Positions 63,701 to 64,000 of a stretch of DNA of 64,000 bases are shown in pieces. Where the stretch lies: the NCBI GenBank assembly GCA_022826865.1, contig JAJDUC010000043.1, positions 62,001 to 126,000 of the forward strand. Reading direction: 5' to 3'. Numbering within the stretch: position 1 is the stretch's first letter; each line of letters opens with the position of its first letter. The translations under genes and the position numbers were made by a program. The notes below the pieces were generated by a model, which saw nothing but the letters and a program-made list of their open reading frames with translations, was not told the DNA's origin and did no database searches. Source of the stretch: Anaerolineae bacterium. Its GTDB lineage: Bacteria > Chloroflexota > Anaerolineae > Aggregatilineales > Phototrophicaceae.

Positions 63701-64000
63701 GCGCAGTTCGCCATCCGCCGCCAATTGCGCCAGAAGGGCGCGCAAAAGCGCAAAGCGCGTCTGTTTGTTCAGGCGGCGAACAGGCGTGCCCGCAAGCTGC
63801 AACAACTTGGCGTTTAAGGCGTAGAAATTGAAAATCTCGATGTTGAAATAGGCAATTGTATCTTCGGCGCTTGCGATCAGGCGATCGCGGAAGTTGAGTT
63901 CCTGGCGCCGTGTGGCGGTTAGCGCCCATATTTTCGGGAAGCGGGCGCCGGCCGACTGCGTCGCCGCCTTGAGCAGCGCCAGGGTCAGCCCGGTCTTGTC
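60788..64000 (-). CDS. addB: AddB-type helicase-nuclease subunit with Fe-S cluster (5' end outside window)
   Basis: Open to the window edge; at least 1070 residues are visible, the first being 'DKTGLTLALLKAATQSAG', apparently just past a Walker A. The middle has degenerate UvrD-like blocks ('LLLVDGYDQFTPVQAQLLAEL', 'VVARGLPHAHVYILGLSEGIFP'). The C-terminal nuclease carries 'LCAFRFFAKRLLKLEE' (first Cys), 'MRGIIDRIDLVDDKLLVLVDYKTG' within one stretch (catalytic Asp and Lys), and 'CARYCEFSRFC' (three more Cys). This is the iron-sulfur nuclease layout of AddB; spacing of the last three Cys (x3, x5) differs slightly from the textbook x2, x5. Confidence 0.88.
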   Translation of the reverse strand, partial: DKTGLTLALLKAATQSAGARFPKIWALTATRRQELNFRDRLIASAEDTIAYFNIEIFNFYALNAKLLQLAGTPVRRLNKQTRFALLRALLAQLAADGELRFFQRIAEKPGFIAVLADLINELKQNHIDVEDFAAAAENAKDRDIATIYRRYQDTLRQSELADVEGEGWLALATLRRRPDIAASVDLLLVDGYDQFTPVQAQLLAELSRSVKSVHCNLSAPAFDLAGAALGRSELARKALADAFADAGVNLVTRQVAAKEGEQHADLLRLAQVVFSGEPAEGASDAIRLIAMPNETEEARAVLRAVKAQLLAEAKPDDILIAIRDWGRYASYLEMGKAEYDLPLLFHDQPAFAGTPLIAAILDLLRLAPRFRRLDLLDVLRSPYIDAGLNAELIDLLDKISREQQFTGGSKEAWLETIRLARRRSEQAAAIDGTSDLTSEEAERLNARLSAFMDAVTPPQEATISEFIHWLSALLGVAPALDAAEPQPSLYSLNIGANVQAQAGFNPAIVNRDIRALYGLSQILRDMLASDDTLRETFGQSASQKWERFASDLRFALESASDDGGSLARQGQVLVTTAVVARGLPHAHVYILGLSEGIFPAEAGADPLYLDSERKALQARGIPLVSQAERADDQGLFYELIGLPRQSLTLSRPAFTAGKVWIESHFWRAVRQVFPAQPVHRRPAGAVIDPMEAANVNELMLALADQQSRGDATASEGFLSGLRWLRAQPERKAQWLRVLRGRDVESARLSIAPFDHYSGVLSHQELRAIAARSLGAGRSWSATSLKDYGLCAFRFFAKRLLKLEEAAEPEAGVDALQLGSLNHRILEETYRRIRALGLPIQEQHVDKALAILADVAEELFERAPDEFNFRATATWEQEKQIIFKRLRALVKLDFSPASPLNHFGGIRQVERLEQDFSDIMLELPDGAGAIRMRGIIDRIDLVDDKLLVLVDYKTGTTRINRRDMEEGRDFQMLAYSTALESMSDELGAAVGGMFWHIRDLKPSGLFDSSNDEDIAALERAREHIARNLQMGRAGQFPVQPNNVESGKCARYCEFSRFCRMQVTNRYKAPPP

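Overview
The window is GC-rich (roughly 58-60% by eye) bacterial chromosome with short intergenic gaps and few mobile-element signs. I infer a Chloroflexota (Anaerolineae-like) genome. The reasons are a BTAD-type regulator with a degenerate ATPase-like N-terminus, SH3-like lipoproteins with T/P-rich linkers, PTPS-related-type membrane proteins, a tandem-domain ALDH16, AddAB, and DNA-repeat style. No rRNA or ribosomal protein is present to confirm the phylum. One tRNA (Gln-UUG) is present.

Layout. 1-2.9 kb: the tail of a DUF3179-like gene, then three small glycine-zipper membrane proteins, one fused to a T5orf172/GIY-YIG domain, interrupted by an enoyl-CoA hydratase. 3-8.5 kb, minus strand: E1-alpha, E1-beta and E2 of a 2-oxoacid (probably pyruvate) dehydrogenase, followed on the same strand by a low-GC HEPN-like gene and a glycosyltransferase. 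8.6-10 kb: a two-gene restriction-modification-like cassette. Its Dam-type methyltransferase is frameshifted at a 12-G tract, and its promoter -10 box lies inside a palindrome holding two GATC sites. 10.2-18 kb: GlsB/YeaQ protein, polyphosphate kinase, two secreted proteins (a Cys-repeat protein and a DUF4139 protein), small unknowns, exonuclease III. 18.3-22 kb: carbamoylase-type amidase convergent with ALDH16. 22-23.8 kb: Xre-ImmA/DUF4411 toxin-antitoxin-like pair. 23.9-31 kb: cyclophilin, BTAD regulator, SelA, M24 peptidase, ferredoxin-NADP reductase. 31-34.6 kb: operon of M20 amidohydrolase, aminotransferase and a 2OG-Fe dioxygenase homologue lacking two iron ligands. 34.6-41.5 kb: tRNA, Cys-rich metallopeptidase-like protein, PII-like protein with a CPA2 antiporter, galactonate dehydratase, orphan OmpR regulator, FAD oxidoreductase. 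41.7-44.5 kb: amino-acid ABC transporter with a tandem two-module binding protein, a third decayed module after its stop codon, and a permease. 44.5-57 kb: VOC protein, PspA with a membrane/coiled-coil partner, homoserine dehydrogenase, two peroxiredoxins, UMF1 transporter with a large insert, PTPS-like membrane protein, SH3 lipoprotein, Nudix-like protein, membrane protein. 57-64 kb: AddA and AddB (AddB runs off the window).

The most distinctive items are the possibly phase-variable methyltransferase with its GATC-containing operator, the binding protein caught with module remnants, the ligand-less dioxygenase homologue in an amino-acid-type operon, the PII-like/antiporter pair, and a dispersed family of GGGCGA-type hairpins. 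Family calls come from recognised motifs read by eye. No database search was run.
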